From CAYNWT01 sp964450955 (GTDB lineage Bacteria > Planctomycetota > Planctomycetia > Planctomycetales > Planctomycetaceae): 64,000 bases of DNA. The translations under genes and the position numbers were made by a program. Below, one piece after another: positions 18,742 to 28,008 of the stretch. The notes under the pieces were generated by a model. It saw only the letters and a program-made list of their open reading frames with translations. It searched no databases and was not told where the DNA came from. How positions within the stretch are numbered: the first letter of the stretch is position 1; every line of letters starts with the position of its first letter. The stretch spans positions 124,001 through 188,000 of the forward strand of contig CAYVFI010000001.1 of NCBI GenBank assembly GCA_964450955.1, read 5' to 3'.

Positions 18742-18987
18742 TCAGTCCGAGCTATCCATCTGTGATGCGAGGCGGAGAAGCTGCCTGAGTCCAATTGCGA
18801 ACCCAAGGACCGCTCCAACAACGACACCCACTGGACTGCTGTTGTAAGAGTAATCAACCCAGACACCGATCGCAGGTGGAACGACGAACTGAATTGCTAT
18901 GGAACTAGCGCGAGACCCCCAAAACATTGCCTTCGCGAAGCCCTTCGAGGAACGCGACCGGTCATTTCGTGATGATTGATCGCGCAT
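18742..18987 (-). CDS. AtpZ-like membrane protein, first gene of the ATP synthase operon
   Basis: An 81-residue protein from ATG 18987 (MRDQSSRNDRSR); a TTG at 19008 is the alternative. A basic N-terminus is followed by two helices (SSIAIQFVVPPAIGVWVDY and VGVVVGAVLGFAIGLRQLL). This is the AtpZ/AtpI superfamily pattern with the GVWVDY-type turn between helices. Members sit at the head of atp operons and are linked to Mg2+/Ca2+ handling or ring assembly. Confidence 0.75.
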   Translation of the reverse strand: MRDQSSRNDRSRSSKGFAKAMFWGSRASSIAIQFVVPPAIGVWVDYSYNSSPVGVVVGAVLGFAIGLRQLLRLASQMDSSD

Positions 18988-19054
18988 CTTAAGTGCTTGC
19001 CCGGGCAACGAGACACCTCGGCTCGCGGGAGTCTATCGGCCTAAAAATGGAGTG

Positions 19055-19476
19055 TCAACGAGTCGCCATCTGCAGCAAATCCGTTTTCTCAGAAGCGACA
19101 GCCATGATTCCCGCAACTGGCTCTGCGGGCTCGAGTGCACGCTGGAGCAAGGCGTCCAATCGGTCAATCCCACACCAATCAACACAAACGAGGAACACTC
19201 GGGGTTTCTTGTAAAGCGTGTTCCAGGAGACACGGAAGTGAGGCCAGCCACAGGAAAGCGGTGGGAAAACAGCCTGCAAGGCCTGAACCGATTGACTGCT
19301 GGCAGCCGCCTATCCTGGACAACCTCGTCGTGTCGTCTTGTTGCACTTTGACTCCAGCCGTAGAATGTAGCCGCAATCGCAAGATTGCAGACCTCCTCCA
19401 AGGTCGTTTCGACAGGATTAATTGACCCTACAAGTCTATTCGCATAGGGAACCTGGTTGTCTTGGCTGCGTGTCAT
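19055..19476 (-). pseudogene. Possible broken gene, two joined frames, unidentified
   Basis: Downstream of the atp operon head, the minus strand shows protein-like sequence that switches frame. The first part (from ATG 19476: SINPVETTLEEVCNLAIAAT) runs to about 19320. A second frame then reads AASSQSVQALQAVFPPL and RVFLVCVDWCGIDRLDALLQ down to a stop at 19055. A one-base shift near 19315 would join them. No family is recognised. It could also be coincidental open frames. Confidence 0.3.
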
Positions 19477-19663
19477 GCCGGTATATCCGGATCACACAAC
19501 CCGAGCTGTGGGTGCCCACCTTTGAACTTTGCGGGTCAATCATGTTTCCTTTCGTCTCGATATGGTGGGGGTTATTTCATGCGCGGTTGAGGTCCACTTG
19601 AGGCGGCACCATTACCGCTGGCGGGCCATGCCGGGCAACAAATCGGTTAAAGCACGTCAGCCT

Positions 19664-20271
19664 TCATTGCCGCGGTGGCGGCCGTTTTGCCCGAAGCACC
19701 GCGTATTTGGGGTGGTTGCCTGAGTTGGCGTAGGGATGGCTGAGCCAGTACGTCGTTGACGTGAAAACTGCAGACGACAGTGTTTCTGCGACCTCCGAAT
19801 CGACTTGGTCAAGCAAGTCGTTTCCAAGTCTTGCGAACAACAGATCGATGCTTGCGCCGCCCAGGGCGAGATCGTCGGAATTGTCGTCGAAAACGTTTTG
19901 ACCTCGTTCTCGCCGATGAGGAACACGCTGTTGAGCCTGTCACGAGTCGACTCGGAAGTAACTGCGCGGATTGGCGACGCGTTGTTCGTAGCTCCGATCC
20001 GACAGCCACTCGTGCCTGATCTGATAGCTAATAGGTGCTCCAACACCGTCATGCCCGGCGCCGGCGTCAATCTGCCGGCGATGACAATATCTTCATTGCC
20101 ATTTCCCAGCAGTGTGTCTGTTCCGAATGAGCCGTTCAGAATGTCGCGACCAGTAAATCCTCTAAGCGAATCGTCGCCACTTCCGCCGAAAAGGACATCA
20201 TCACCGGCTCGACCCAGCAGGGCGTCGTCGCCATTGTCGCCCATGAGTTGGTCAGGGCCGTCAACGACACG
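19664..20271 (-). pseudogene. Decayed C-terminus of an RTX/hemolysin-type calcium-binding protein
   Basis: Minus-strand frame 1 (20271 downward) carries GDD-rich RTX nonapeptides (GDNGDDALLGRAGDDVLFGG and on to NGNEDIVIAG). The conserved tail expected after such repeats continues only if the frame is changed several times: IRHEWLSDRSYEQRVANPRS in a second frame near 20030-19960, TRDRLNSVFLIGENEV back in the first frame, then VFDDNSDDLALGGASIDLLF in another, ending at the stop at 19664. At least three frameshifts and no 5' part are visible, so this is a remnant of a large exported adhesin-like protein. It abuts the start of rarA. Confidence 0.8.
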
Positions 20272-20330
20272 TCAGGTGGCACATGTTGAGACGCTTGTGC
20301 TGCGGGGGTGTCATCGCCACTCTGTGCCTC

Positions 20331-21638
20331 ATGAATCTGTTTGAACAACAAGAGGCAAACAACGCGGACGCTGCCAGACCGCTGGCTGCGCGAATGCGGC
20401 CGCGGACGTTGGATGAGTTTGCCGGGCAGCAACATTTCCTGGGCGAAGGCAAACTTCTGCGGCGTATGCTGACCGCCGATCGGATTGCTTCTGTCATTTT
20501 CTACGGACCGCCGGGGACGGGTAAGACGTCGTTGGCTGAGCTTATTGCCAGGCACACGAACCGGCACTTCGAGCGTCTCAACGCTGCGGCTTGTGGAGTA
20601 AAAGAACTGCGAGCTGAATTGGAGAAGGCGCGCGATCGATTGGCGGCGAGTGGAACACAATCGGTGCTTTTCATTGATGAACTGCATCGGTTCAACAAGT
20701 CACAGCAAGACGTGCTTTTGCCGGACGTTGAATCGGGCGTCATCAGTCTGATTGGGGCGACGACCGCGAACCCGTTTTTCTCGCTGGTCTCACCGCTCAT
20801 CAGTCGAAGCCAGGTGTTCGAGTTCCGCGAGATTGGCCCCAGCGACATACGATCGCTGCTGGATCGCGCGGTTTCGGATGCCGAGCGGGGATTGGGCCAG
20901 CTTGGCGTGCGGGCGACTGACGAGGCTCTGGATTTTCTGGCTGAAATCTGTGACGGGGATGCACGGCGAGCACTGACGGCTTTGGAGATTGGTGTTCTGT
21001 CGGTCGCACAAACCACAAAGCAACTGGATCTGGACGCCGCGCAGGAATCGATTCAGATGAAGGCTGTGCGTTACGGCGGCGACGAACACTACGACGTGGC
21101 CAGCGCGTTTATCAAAAGCATGCGCGGCAGTGATCCGGATGCGGCCGTCTACTGGTTGGCGCGCATGTTGGAAGCGGGTGAAGACCCTCGGTTCATCGCT
21201 CGGCGGATTGTCATCTTTGCTTCAGAAGATATTGGCAATGCAGACCCCATGGCGCTGCCGCTGGCGACGGCCACGATGAAGGCAACCGAAGCCGTGGGGA
21301 TGCCAGAGTGCCGCATTAATCTGGCTCAGGCAGTGACATACATGGCGTCGGTCCCTAAGTCGAACGCAGCGTACGCGGCGATTAACGCGGCCATGAAAGA
21401 CATTCGCGAAGGGGCAATTTTACCGGTTCCGGATCATTTGCGCGACGGACACTACAAAGGGGCCCAACAGTTGGGCCACGGCGTCGGTTATGAATACGCA
21501 CATGATTCTGAAGACGGCTGGGTGGATCAGGATTACCTGGGAGCCGACAAGCGGTACTACGAACCCACTGAACGTGGCTATGAGAAGGAAATCAGTCAAC
21601 GTCTGAAGGCGTTGCGCGAACGGCGGAAACGTGGGTGA
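20331..21638 (+). CDS. rarA: Replication-associated recombination protein RarA (MgsA/WRNIP1-like AAA+ ATPase)
   Basis: A 435-residue protein when started at ATG 20331 (MNLFEQQEANNADAARPLAA); the frame is open 16 codons upstream without conserved sequence. It shows PLAARMRPRTLDEFAGQQH, Walker A YGPPGTGKTS, Walker B FIDELHRFNKSQQD, and the C-terminal domain with FASEDIGNADPMAL and PKSNAAYAAI. RarA acts at stalled replication forks. Length and motifs are normal. Confidence 0.95.
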   Translation: MNLFEQQEANNADAARPLAARMRPRTLDEFAGQQHFLGEGKLLRRMLTADRIASVIFYGPPGTGKTSLAELIARHTNRHFERLNAAACGVKELRAELEKARDRLAASGTQSVLFIDELHRFNKSQQDVLLPDVESGVISLIGATTANPFFSLVSPLISRSQVFEFREIGPSDIRSLLDRAVSDAERGLGQLGVRATDEALDFLAEICDGDARRALTALEIGVLSVAQTTKQLDLDAAQESIQMKAVRYGGDEHYDVASAFIKSMRGSDPDAAVYWLARMLEAGEDPRFIARRIVIFASEDIGNADPMALPLATATMKATEAVGMPECRINLAQAVTYMASVPKSNAAYAAINAAMKDIREGAILPVPDHLRDGHYKGAQQLGHGVGYEYAHDSEDGWVDQDYLGADKRYYEPTERGYEKEISQRLKALRERRKRG

Positions 21639-21779
21639 TTGGTTTGGCGGCCGGCCTGAAACTTCCGTTAGCTGGATATCTACCCCGACGGTGATTTCTT
21701 ATCCACGGCAAAACCAGATAACTAACCTGATGGCTTGCGCCGGATAACACTGGCATTATCTCAGCACAACCGACCAACA

Positions 21780-22439
21780 ATGGTAAACGACTTGCCCACA
21801 ACTCGATTTCCTCGACGCTCGATCCTGTGCATCGTTTCGGGTTTTCTTGTGTTTGTTGCGACCACCGGCCTGGTGCGATCTGGCGTTGTTGAGACAGCCG
21901 ACATTGACGCCGTTAAGTACTTCCGGAACGCGGACGGAGAACTCCCGCGGACAAAACGTGCGCATCTGGTTCAGGATACAACCGCGCTGGGCGGGTGGGT
22001 GTTCATGACGCTTTTGACCACCGGTATTGGCACGGCACTCGCCAACGCGGGGCACAGGCGTTCGGCGAAGTTGCTGGCGATCGTGATGGTCGGCGGAGTC
22101 ATACTCACCTACGCATTAAAATGGGGATTTGACCGCGACAGGCCGCCGTACGCGAGTTATATCACGTCGAAAGCGTTTCCCAGCGGTCATGCATTGATGG
22201 CAACCGCGTTCTATTTGACGCTGGGAAGCATCTTGTATCGGCTTACTGAAAAACGAAACGTGCGTGGGTTGGTGATTGGTTTTTCTGTGGCGCTGCCGGC
22301 TTTGGTTGGTTTCAGTCGCGTGTATCTTGGCGTCCACTACCCGACCGATGTTGTTGCAGGCTGGGCATTGGGCGTCTCATGGGCAACACTGTGCTGGTCG
22401 CTGTTTGGAGAACACATGGGTCGTGTTCTCGGTTCATGA
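21780..22439 (+). CDS. PAP2-family membrane phosphatase
   Basis: A 219-residue membrane protein from ATG 21780; an upstream TTG at 21735 is less likely. The three PAP2 motifs are complete: KWGFDRDRPP, PSGHAL and SRVYLGVHYPTDVVAGW. Helices surround them. The family removes phosphate from lipid phosphates such as undecaprenyl diphosphate or phosphatidate at the outer face of the membrane. The exact substrate is unknown. Confidence 0.88.
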   Translation: MVNDLPTTRFPRRSILCIVSGFLVFVATTGLVRSGVVETADIDAVKYFRNADGELPRTKRAHLVQDTTALGGWVFMTLLTTGIGTALANAGHRRSAKLLAIVMVGGVILTYALKWGFDRDRPPYASYITSKAFPSGHALMATAFYLTLGSILYRLTEKRNVRGLVIGFSVALPALVGFSRVYLGVHYPTDVVAGWALGVSWATLCWSLFGEHMGRVLGS

Positions 22440-22474
22440 CAGATCACTAAATTTTTATTCTGGTCCGGCGTTCA

Positions 22475-23080
22475 ATGGCCAAGCTTTACTTTTATTACTC
22501 AGCGATGAACGCGGGCAAATCCACCGCATTGTTGCAGGCGGCGTACAACTACACCGAACGTGGCATGCGGCCGCTGCTGCTGACCCCTGAGCTGGATTCA
22601 CGCTTCGGTATTGGAAAGATCACGTCGCGCATTGGGCTGGATGCGGATGCGACGATTTTCAACCAGACGTCCGACCTGCTGGCTCTGACACGGGCGGAAC
22701 ACGAAATACGCCCGGTTCACTGTGTGTTCGTCGATGAGGCTCAGTTTCTGCTTCGCAAACAAGTCAGTGAACTCGGCGAGGTTGCTGATCAACTGGGCAT
22801 TCCGGTTCTGGCTTATGGCCTGCGAACCGACTTTCAGGCGAACCTGTTTGAAGGCAGCCAGTATTTGCTGGCCTGGGCCGACGTGTTGCATGAAATCAAG
22901 ACCGTCTGCCACTGCGGCAGCAAGGCCACAATGGTTCTGCGGATCGATGGTGAAGGTCGAGCGATAAAAACGGGCGAACAAATTAAGGTCGGTGGAAACG
23001 AAAGCTATGTGTCCGTTTGCCGCCGGCACTTCAAATCGGGACTGGCAGAACGCAAGGAAGGCGAACTTCCGTTTAAGTAA
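22475..23080 (+). CDS. tdk: Thymidine kinase (type II)
   Basis: A 201-residue enzyme that phosphorylates thymidine in the salvage pathway. The P-loop is SAMNAGKST (9-17), the Walker B-like segment is VFVDEAQFL, the lasso/active-site region is YGLRTDFQANLFEGS, and zinc ligands are in VCHCGSKATM and VCRRHF. Length is normal for bacterial Tdk. It lies 35 nt after the PAP2 gene. Confidence 0.96.
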   Translation: MAKLYFYYSAMNAGKSTALLQAAYNYTERGMRPLLLTPELDSRFGIGKITSRIGLDADATIFNQTSDLLALTRAEHEIRPVHCVFVDEAQFLLRKQVSELGEVADQLGIPVLAYGLRTDFQANLFEGSQYLLAWADVLHEIKTVCHCGSKATMVLRIDGEGRAIKTGEQIKVGGNESYVSVCRRHFKSGLAERKEGELPFK

Positions 23081-23228
23081 GCTGATTCGCCCTCGCGAGC
23101 GGCATTCTTGGTTCCGGCCGAAGCATCAGCGTCAAATCAGACCGGTTCACTGTGTGGCATTTTGCGTCTCGCCAGATGATGATGCACGGAACTCGGCAGG
23201 ACATCCTGCGAGTTTCCCGACGGAGTAA

Positions 23229-25013
23229 ATGATGCCTAAAAAATGGAACTTTGCGCCCCACGATATCGGCATGGTCAAGTCGCTGTCTGCGCAGCTGAAG
23301 TGTTCGCCCCTGCTGGCTCAGATTCTAATCACGCGCGGTTATGAAACGCCTGAAAAAGCGCGGACGTTTCTTAGTACGAAGCTGACCGATCTTATCGATC
23401 CTTCCGAACTGCCGGGGGTTCCGGAAGCAACCGATCTCATTTGCGAGGCGGTGAAGAACGAACGCCGAGTAACCATTTACGGTGACTACGACGTCGACGG
23501 CGTTACATCGACCTCGATCCTGTGGCATTGCCTGAAACTGCTGGGCGCGAATGTGGATTACTACATTCCGTCGCGATTGGAAGAAGGCTACGGTCTTAAC
23601 TGCGAAGCGCTGCGGCAGTTGCATGAAGAAGATCCTGACCGGCTTGTGGTTTCGGTGGACTGCGGCATTGCCAGCATCGAAGAAGGCAAGCTGGCGCAGG
23701 AACTGGGTCTGGATCTGATTATCACAGACCATCACAACTTAAAGGACGAACTGCCGCCGGCGCTGTGTCATGTGCATCCGCGGCTACCGGGTACTGACTA
23801 CCCGTTTGGCGATTTGTGTGGAGCCGGTGTCGCGTTCAAGATTGCGTGGAGCATCTGCCAGCGATTGGGCGAGGGCGGCAAGGCGACTCCTCGAATGCGT
23901 GAGTTTCTTTTGATGGCGACTGGTTTGTGTGCAGTCGGAACCATCGCCGACGTGGTTCCGCTACTTGGCGAAAACCGCGTCATCGTCAAGTACGGTCTGC
24001 AAAGCATCATGGATCGCGCGCCGTTGGGGCTGCGGGAATTGATGAACGTTGCGAAGCTTGAGGGGACGCTTAGGTCCGATGATATCGCGTTCACGGTTGG
24101 GCCACGCATAAACGCGGCCGGCCGGTTGGGTCAGGCCAGGCTGGCAGTCGAACTGCTCACCACCGAAGACACCGAACGCGCGCGGCAGCTTTCTGAGTAT
24201 CTTGATCAGTTAAACAAAAACCGACAGACGGTTGAACGCCGCATCTTCAAACAGGCGAAGGAACTTGTGGAAGAACATCCAGGCGGAGCCGACTCGCCCG
24301 CGTTTGTGCTCTCGCACGATGACTGGCATCCTGGCGTCATCGGGATTGTCGCCAGCCGCGTGTGCGAACGGTTTGAACGACCGGCGATCCTGATTTCGAC
24401 CAAGCAGGCTGATCAGGGGCAGGGCAGTGGTCGAACGTTTGCAGGGTTCAATTTGTACGAAGGTATCAAAGCTTCGTCTGGTCATCTGGAACGCTTCGGC
24501 GGTCACAAAGCGGCCGCGGGCCTGCGGGTTGATCCGGCTCATATCGATGACTTCCGCAAAGACTTTGTGAGCTACGTTGGCCAGCACCACCATCCCACCA
24601 GCAACGATTACGCGCTCAAAATTGACGCGGAAGTCCGATTGGTCGATGTGAACCGAAACGGTGTGTTGGAATTGGAAGTCTTTGGCCCGTACGGTGCAGC
24701 CAACCGTCGTCCGGTTCTGGCTGCCACCAATTGCGAACTGGCTGAACCACCCAAAACGATGGGCGAAGGCGACCGGCATCTGTCGCTGCGAGTTCGCCAC
24801 TACAACCGAGTCATGCGGTGTGTGGCGTTTGGGAAGGGCGACTGGGCTGACGAAATCGCAGCCGTCAATGGACCGATTTCAATCTGCTTCACGCCGATGC
24901 TAAACAGCTTCCGGGGCTTCGAAAGTGTCCAACTTCGGCTCATCGACTGGCAACCCGCGAATCCGGCGGCCAGCGCGATGACCACTGAGGCCAACAGTGG
25001 TGCGACTGGCTGA
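23229..25013 (+). CDS. recJ: Single-stranded-DNA-specific exonuclease RecJ
   Basis: A 594-residue DHH-family nuclease that degrades single-stranded DNA 5' to 3' in recombination and mismatch repair. Metal-binding motifs are present: IYGDYDVDGVTSTSIL, VSVDCGIAS, IITDHHNL. The DHHA1 motif GHLERFGGHKAAAGL and a C-terminal OB-like part follow. GGAG precedes the start; a second ATG is adjacent in frame. Confidence 0.95.
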   Translation: MMPKKWNFAPHDIGMVKSLSAQLKCSPLLAQILITRGYETPEKARTFLSTKLTDLIDPSELPGVPEATDLICEAVKNERRVTIYGDYDVDGVTSTSILWHCLKLLGANVDYYIPSRLEEGYGLNCEALRQLHEEDPDRLVVSVDCGIASIEEGKLAQELGLDLIITDHHNLKDELPPALCHVHPRLPGTDYPFGDLCGAGVAFKIAWSICQRLGEGGKATPRMREFLLMATGLCAVGTIADVVPLLGENRVIVKYGLQSIMDRAPLGLRELMNVAKLEGTLRSDDIAFTVGPRINAAGRLGQARLAVELLTTEDTERARQLSEYLDQLNKNRQTVERRIFKQAKELVEEHPGGADSPAFVLSHDDWHPGVIGIVASRVCERFERPAILISTKQADQGQGSGRTFAGFNLYEGIKASSGHLERFGGHKAAAGLRVDPAHIDDFRKDFVSYVGQHHHPTSNDYALKIDAEVRLVDVNRNGVLELEVFGPYGAANRRPVLAATNCELAEPPKTMGEGDRHLSLRVRHYNRVMRCVAFGKGDWADEIAAVNGPISICFTPMLNSFRGFESVQLRLIDWQPANPAASAMTTEANSGATG

Positions 25014-25132
25014 TGGCTTCGGGAGTCAGAGACTGTGGCACGTCAGGTGTGGTCCGCCCGCGGCTCTGGAGGGAGGGACCGTCTCCCTTGCAGGTCCGCG
25101 TGTTTGAGACACCTTCGCTGCGTCGGTTCTCG

Positions 25133-26212
25133 CTAGATGCCGACTTCGGATAGCGTGTAGATGGCGAATGTTGCCAGCCAGTGTTCGCCTTCGTAGCTGC
25201 CGCTGAAGATGTAACTGGACCCCATCTTCATGTGTTCGGCCGCGGACTTCTTCAGGACCGCCACGCGCGGATCGTCTTTCGGTAGCGCCGAAGCGATTCC
25301 CTGCATGCACCACGCTCGCGAGAGATCCAGTCCGGCCAGGTGCACAATATGACCGTCGGTAACATCGCTGACTTCCACCGGTTTCACGACACTAAGATCG
25401 CCCATGAAACCATCCAGCCAGTTGCCGAATTCCGCAACCGACAAAACGCGCCGCATCAGATCGGCTTCGTTTAGTCCGGACGAGAAAAAGTCCTGACCTG
25501 ATGGTTCGTAGCGAAACGGGTAGTCGCGATCAGACATGTAAAAATCTTTGCTGCGCCGGATGATGAGTTCCTCCAGCGGCTTATTTCCAACCGTTCGCGC
25601 GTAGTCCAGGGTTTGTCCGAGTGCGAAGCCGCTATCGGGGTGAACCCCGGTGCGAATGGGGTAGGTTAGCTTTGGCAGATAGTCCATGGTCCGCTTTACC
25701 AGTAGGTCTTCCAGCGGCTTTAGGTTGGCGGCCCACTTCCTGCCATCAGCGTCGTCCCATGTGTGGAGTTCGGCAGCCAGGCGAAAGGCCCAGGCCCATC
25801 CGTACATGCGTTCGAAACTCTTGTTGTGCTTCTGTGAGAAGTAGTCTGTTTCCGCTTTAAGATTCTCAGCAGTCAGGTGCTGATTCAAACTGGCGCGAAC
25901 TTTGGCGGCGACCGTACATTTTGGATGCAGTTTCAAGAGTCGGACCAGCATCCAGTGACCGTGAATGCTGCTGTGCCAGTCGAAGCAGCCGTAAAACGCC
26001 GGGTGCATCTCTTTGGGAGATTGAACCGATTCCTTCCCGGCCATCACGTTGGATGGCTTATTGGGATACTCGATATCGATGTTCTTCAACGCGAGTTCGG
26101 CAAACAATGTGACCTGTTTGTCGGTGAGCGAATCGCCCAGCTTCGGGAGATCATCAGCCATGATCGCGCTGGACGCCTGAAGAACAATTGCAAGAGACAG
26201 CAGCGTTCGCAT
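25133..26212 (-). CDS. Secreted DUF2891-domain protein
   Basis: A 359-residue protein from ATG 26212, with a signal peptide (RTLLSLAIVLQASSAIMA). The mature part carries the DUF2891 pattern: EMHPAFYGCFDWHSSIHGHW, YGWAWAFRLAAEL, TGVHPDSGFALGQTLDYA and HLAGLDLSRAWCMQGIASAL. It is probably an alpha/alpha-barrel protein with unknown activity. Its start overlaps the stop of the upstream HEAT-repeat gene by 1 nt, so the two are likely translated together. Confidence 0.85.
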   Translation of the reverse strand: MRTLLSLAIVLQASSAIMADDLPKLGDSLTDKQVTLFAELALKNIDIEYPNKPSNVMAGKESVQSPKEMHPAFYGCFDWHSSIHGHWMLVRLLKLHPKCTVAAKVRASLNQHLTAENLKAETDYFSQKHNKSFERMYGWAWAFRLAAELHTWDDADGRKWAANLKPLEDLLVKRTMDYLPKLTYPIRTGVHPDSGFALGQTLDYARTVGNKPLEELIIRRSKDFYMSDRDYPFRYEPSGQDFFSSGLNEADLMRRVLSVAEFGNWLDGFMGDLSVVKPVEVSDVTDGHIVHLAGLDLSRAWCMQGIASALPKDDPRVAVLKKSAAEHMKMGSSYIFSGSYEGEHWLATFAIYTLSEVGI

Positions 26213-27387
26213 CACTTGGGGATTCCGTAAATGGCCGGTGACTTCGCCGCTCGCCGAACGTCGGCGTCGGGATCGGTCGTGGCAAGTTTCTTGAGCTTCT
26301 TCTGAACTTCGTTGGAACCGGGGGCAATAATTTTTAGCGTCTGCACCAATTCGAATCGCTTGTCCGGATCTTTGGTTTCCAACATCTCGAGTAGCGTTGG
26401 GACCGCGTCTTTCGCAGCGGGCCCCATTTTGCCGATCATCAGCAGCGCGTCGAGTTCAAAGTCCAGCTCATCAGCCAATGAGACCAGCACGTCCACCGGT
26501 TCCTTAGCATCACCGGTAATCTTCCATGCAGCGAAAGCAGCTTCGGCTCGGTTTCGGTAACTCTTATCACGCAAGTACTTGTGAACCGTTGGCAGCGCAG
26601 GCTTGGCTTTCGGTCCTAGTATGGAAAATGCCATCATGGCTCGACCGCGGACCACGGCAGAAAAATCGCGAGCCGCTCTTTCGATGGGAGGCAGAATGTC
26701 AAAGCCTTCAACTGGTCCGATTTGGGCCAGCGCAATGGCGGACAGTCCGCGGGACGACGTGTTCCCTTCTGCGACCAGTGTCATCAAGCGTGGAACCGCT
26801 CGCTTCGCGGTTGGGCCAATGGCCCCCAAAGCTTCGGAAGCCGCGATCTGTTCGTGAAAGTTCTCGCTGTGCAACATTGTGATTAAGTCACCGGTAGCCG
26901 GCTGGGCGGCAGCGCCAAACTTTGCCAGCACCTTTGCGGCAACCCAGGCGCGATTGCGAGGCTTCGCGATTTTGTCAGGTTTCTCTTCCCGATCTGCGAG
27001 AGCCGCGAACAACGTTTCCAGCGCAGCTTCCGGAGGCGGCTGCATGAGCATGACTGTCTGGGCCGCTCCGGCAAACATCTCCTGGGATTCGGATTTCAAA
27101 GCCTTGAGAACCGGGCCAACAGCCGGCTTGCCAATGGCAGCCAGCGCCTCGGCGCAGCGATTACCGACTCGAATTTCAAACGTCTCACCACGGTCATCAT
27201 TCAGGCAAGCCACTAGCGCTGGGATAGCCGGTTCGGCTTTGGCTCCCAGCTTCCGTAACGCGATTGCCGCCTTAAGCCGCCCCTGCATGTCTTCAGCCTT
27301 AAGTGCCGAAATATGCGCATCGATGTCCCCGGATTGAGGTCCACCCGGCCAGAAACAAAACAACAACGCGGCGATGCGAGTATGCAT
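26212..27387 (-). CDS. Exported HEAT-repeat protein
   Basis: A 391-residue protein from ATG 27387, which has GGAGG just upstream. A short hydrophobic N-terminus (TRIAALLFCFWPGGP) suggests export, although the cleavage site is not clear. The rest is about nine HEAT/PBS-lyase-like repeats (LRKLGAKAEPAIPALVACL, LGAIGPTAKRAVPRLMTLV, IGKMGPAAKDAVPTLLEML). HEAT arrays are protein-binding scaffolds. It precedes the DUF2891 gene with a 1-nt overlap. Confidence 0.82.
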   Translation of the reverse strand: MHTRIAALLFCFWPGGPQSGDIDAHISALKAEDMQGRLKAAIALRKLGAKAEPAIPALVACLNDDRGETFEIRVGNRCAEALAAIGKPAVGPVLKALKSESQEMFAGAAQTVMLMQPPPEAALETLFAALADREEKPDKIAKPRNRAWVAAKVLAKFGAAAQPATGDLITMLHSENFHEQIAASEALGAIGPTAKRAVPRLMTLVAEGNTSSRGLSAIALAQIGPVEGFDILPPIERAARDFSAVVRGRAMMAFSILGPKAKPALPTVHKYLRDKSYRNRAEAAFAAWKITGDAKEPVDVLVSLADELDFELDALLMIGKMGPAAKDAVPTLLEMLETKDPDKRFELVQTLKIIAPGSNEVQKKLKKLATTDPDADVRRAAKSPAIYGIPK

Positions 27388-27687
27388 GCGGCCTCCAAAC
27401 AGCGGTAAAAGGCAAACCGAAAGTTTAGCAGGCTCAGGATGGACTTTCAGCACCTTTGATTTCAGCAGCCCCGACTCTTAAAAATTAGTGAGTCGGCAAA
27501 TGCTCGACCTGGTGCGAATTTTCTTACCCACGCAACTTAAACGTTGCCTCTTTCTTGGGCCGACAACGCGTCTTGTGGCGTTCATCGCGATCAAGGACTC
27601 ATGTGATGGACAGGCTGCGCGGGTACACGTTGGTGAAGTCACCGTGAAAGTCATCACCAAGCGGTCAAGCACGCAGTTCATTGTCCC
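27388..27687. other. Gene-free stretch
   Basis: Between the HEAT-repeat gene start and the next small gene. Short open frames on both strands lack a start signal or protein-like character. A ribosome binding site for the HEAT gene lies at its lower edge; nothing else is recognised. Confidence 0.5.
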
Positions 27688-27978
27688 TCAGCCCAGGCCG
27701 GTTCGCCGAGCGATCTCTTTGCGGACCGTCGTCAGCGAATGCGCGTTGACCAGTGCGGACAACGACGACATCAGAATCTTCTCTCCCAACTGCGGCTGTG
27801 CAGTCATCAGGACCACAAAATCCTCGACCGTCGTATCCGACTGCAGCAACACCCGCAGCGCGTCGGTCATGGCCGCGTCGGAATCGAGTTCGTCGGCGAG
27901 TTCGCTAAAGACGACATCCGTGTGGGTGACAATGCCGTTTAGTTGTTCTTGTGTGTGGTTAGCAAGTGGTTCTGCCAT
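27688..27978 (-). CDS. Hypothetical small soluble protein
   Basis: A 96-residue acidic helical protein (starts MAEPLANHTQEQLNGIVTHT, ends VRKEIARRTGLG). The helical pattern and composition look like a real soluble protein, and it sits 30 nt downstream of the methyltransferase gene on the same strand. No domain recognised. Confidence 0.62.
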   Translation of the reverse strand: MAEPLANHTQEQLNGIVTHTDVVFSELADELDSDAAMTDALRVLLQSDTTVEDFVVLMTAQPQLGEKILMSSLSALVNAHSLTTVRKEIARRTGLG

Positions 27979-28008
27979 GGTTTCTACTGTCAGCTAAGAG
28001 CGGCTTGG

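Noticed and set aside
27488..27997. Plus-strand 169-codon frame
   Set aside because: It overlaps the better supported minus-strand gene 27688-27978 and its sequence is low-complexity Ser/Thr/Val beyond 27700.
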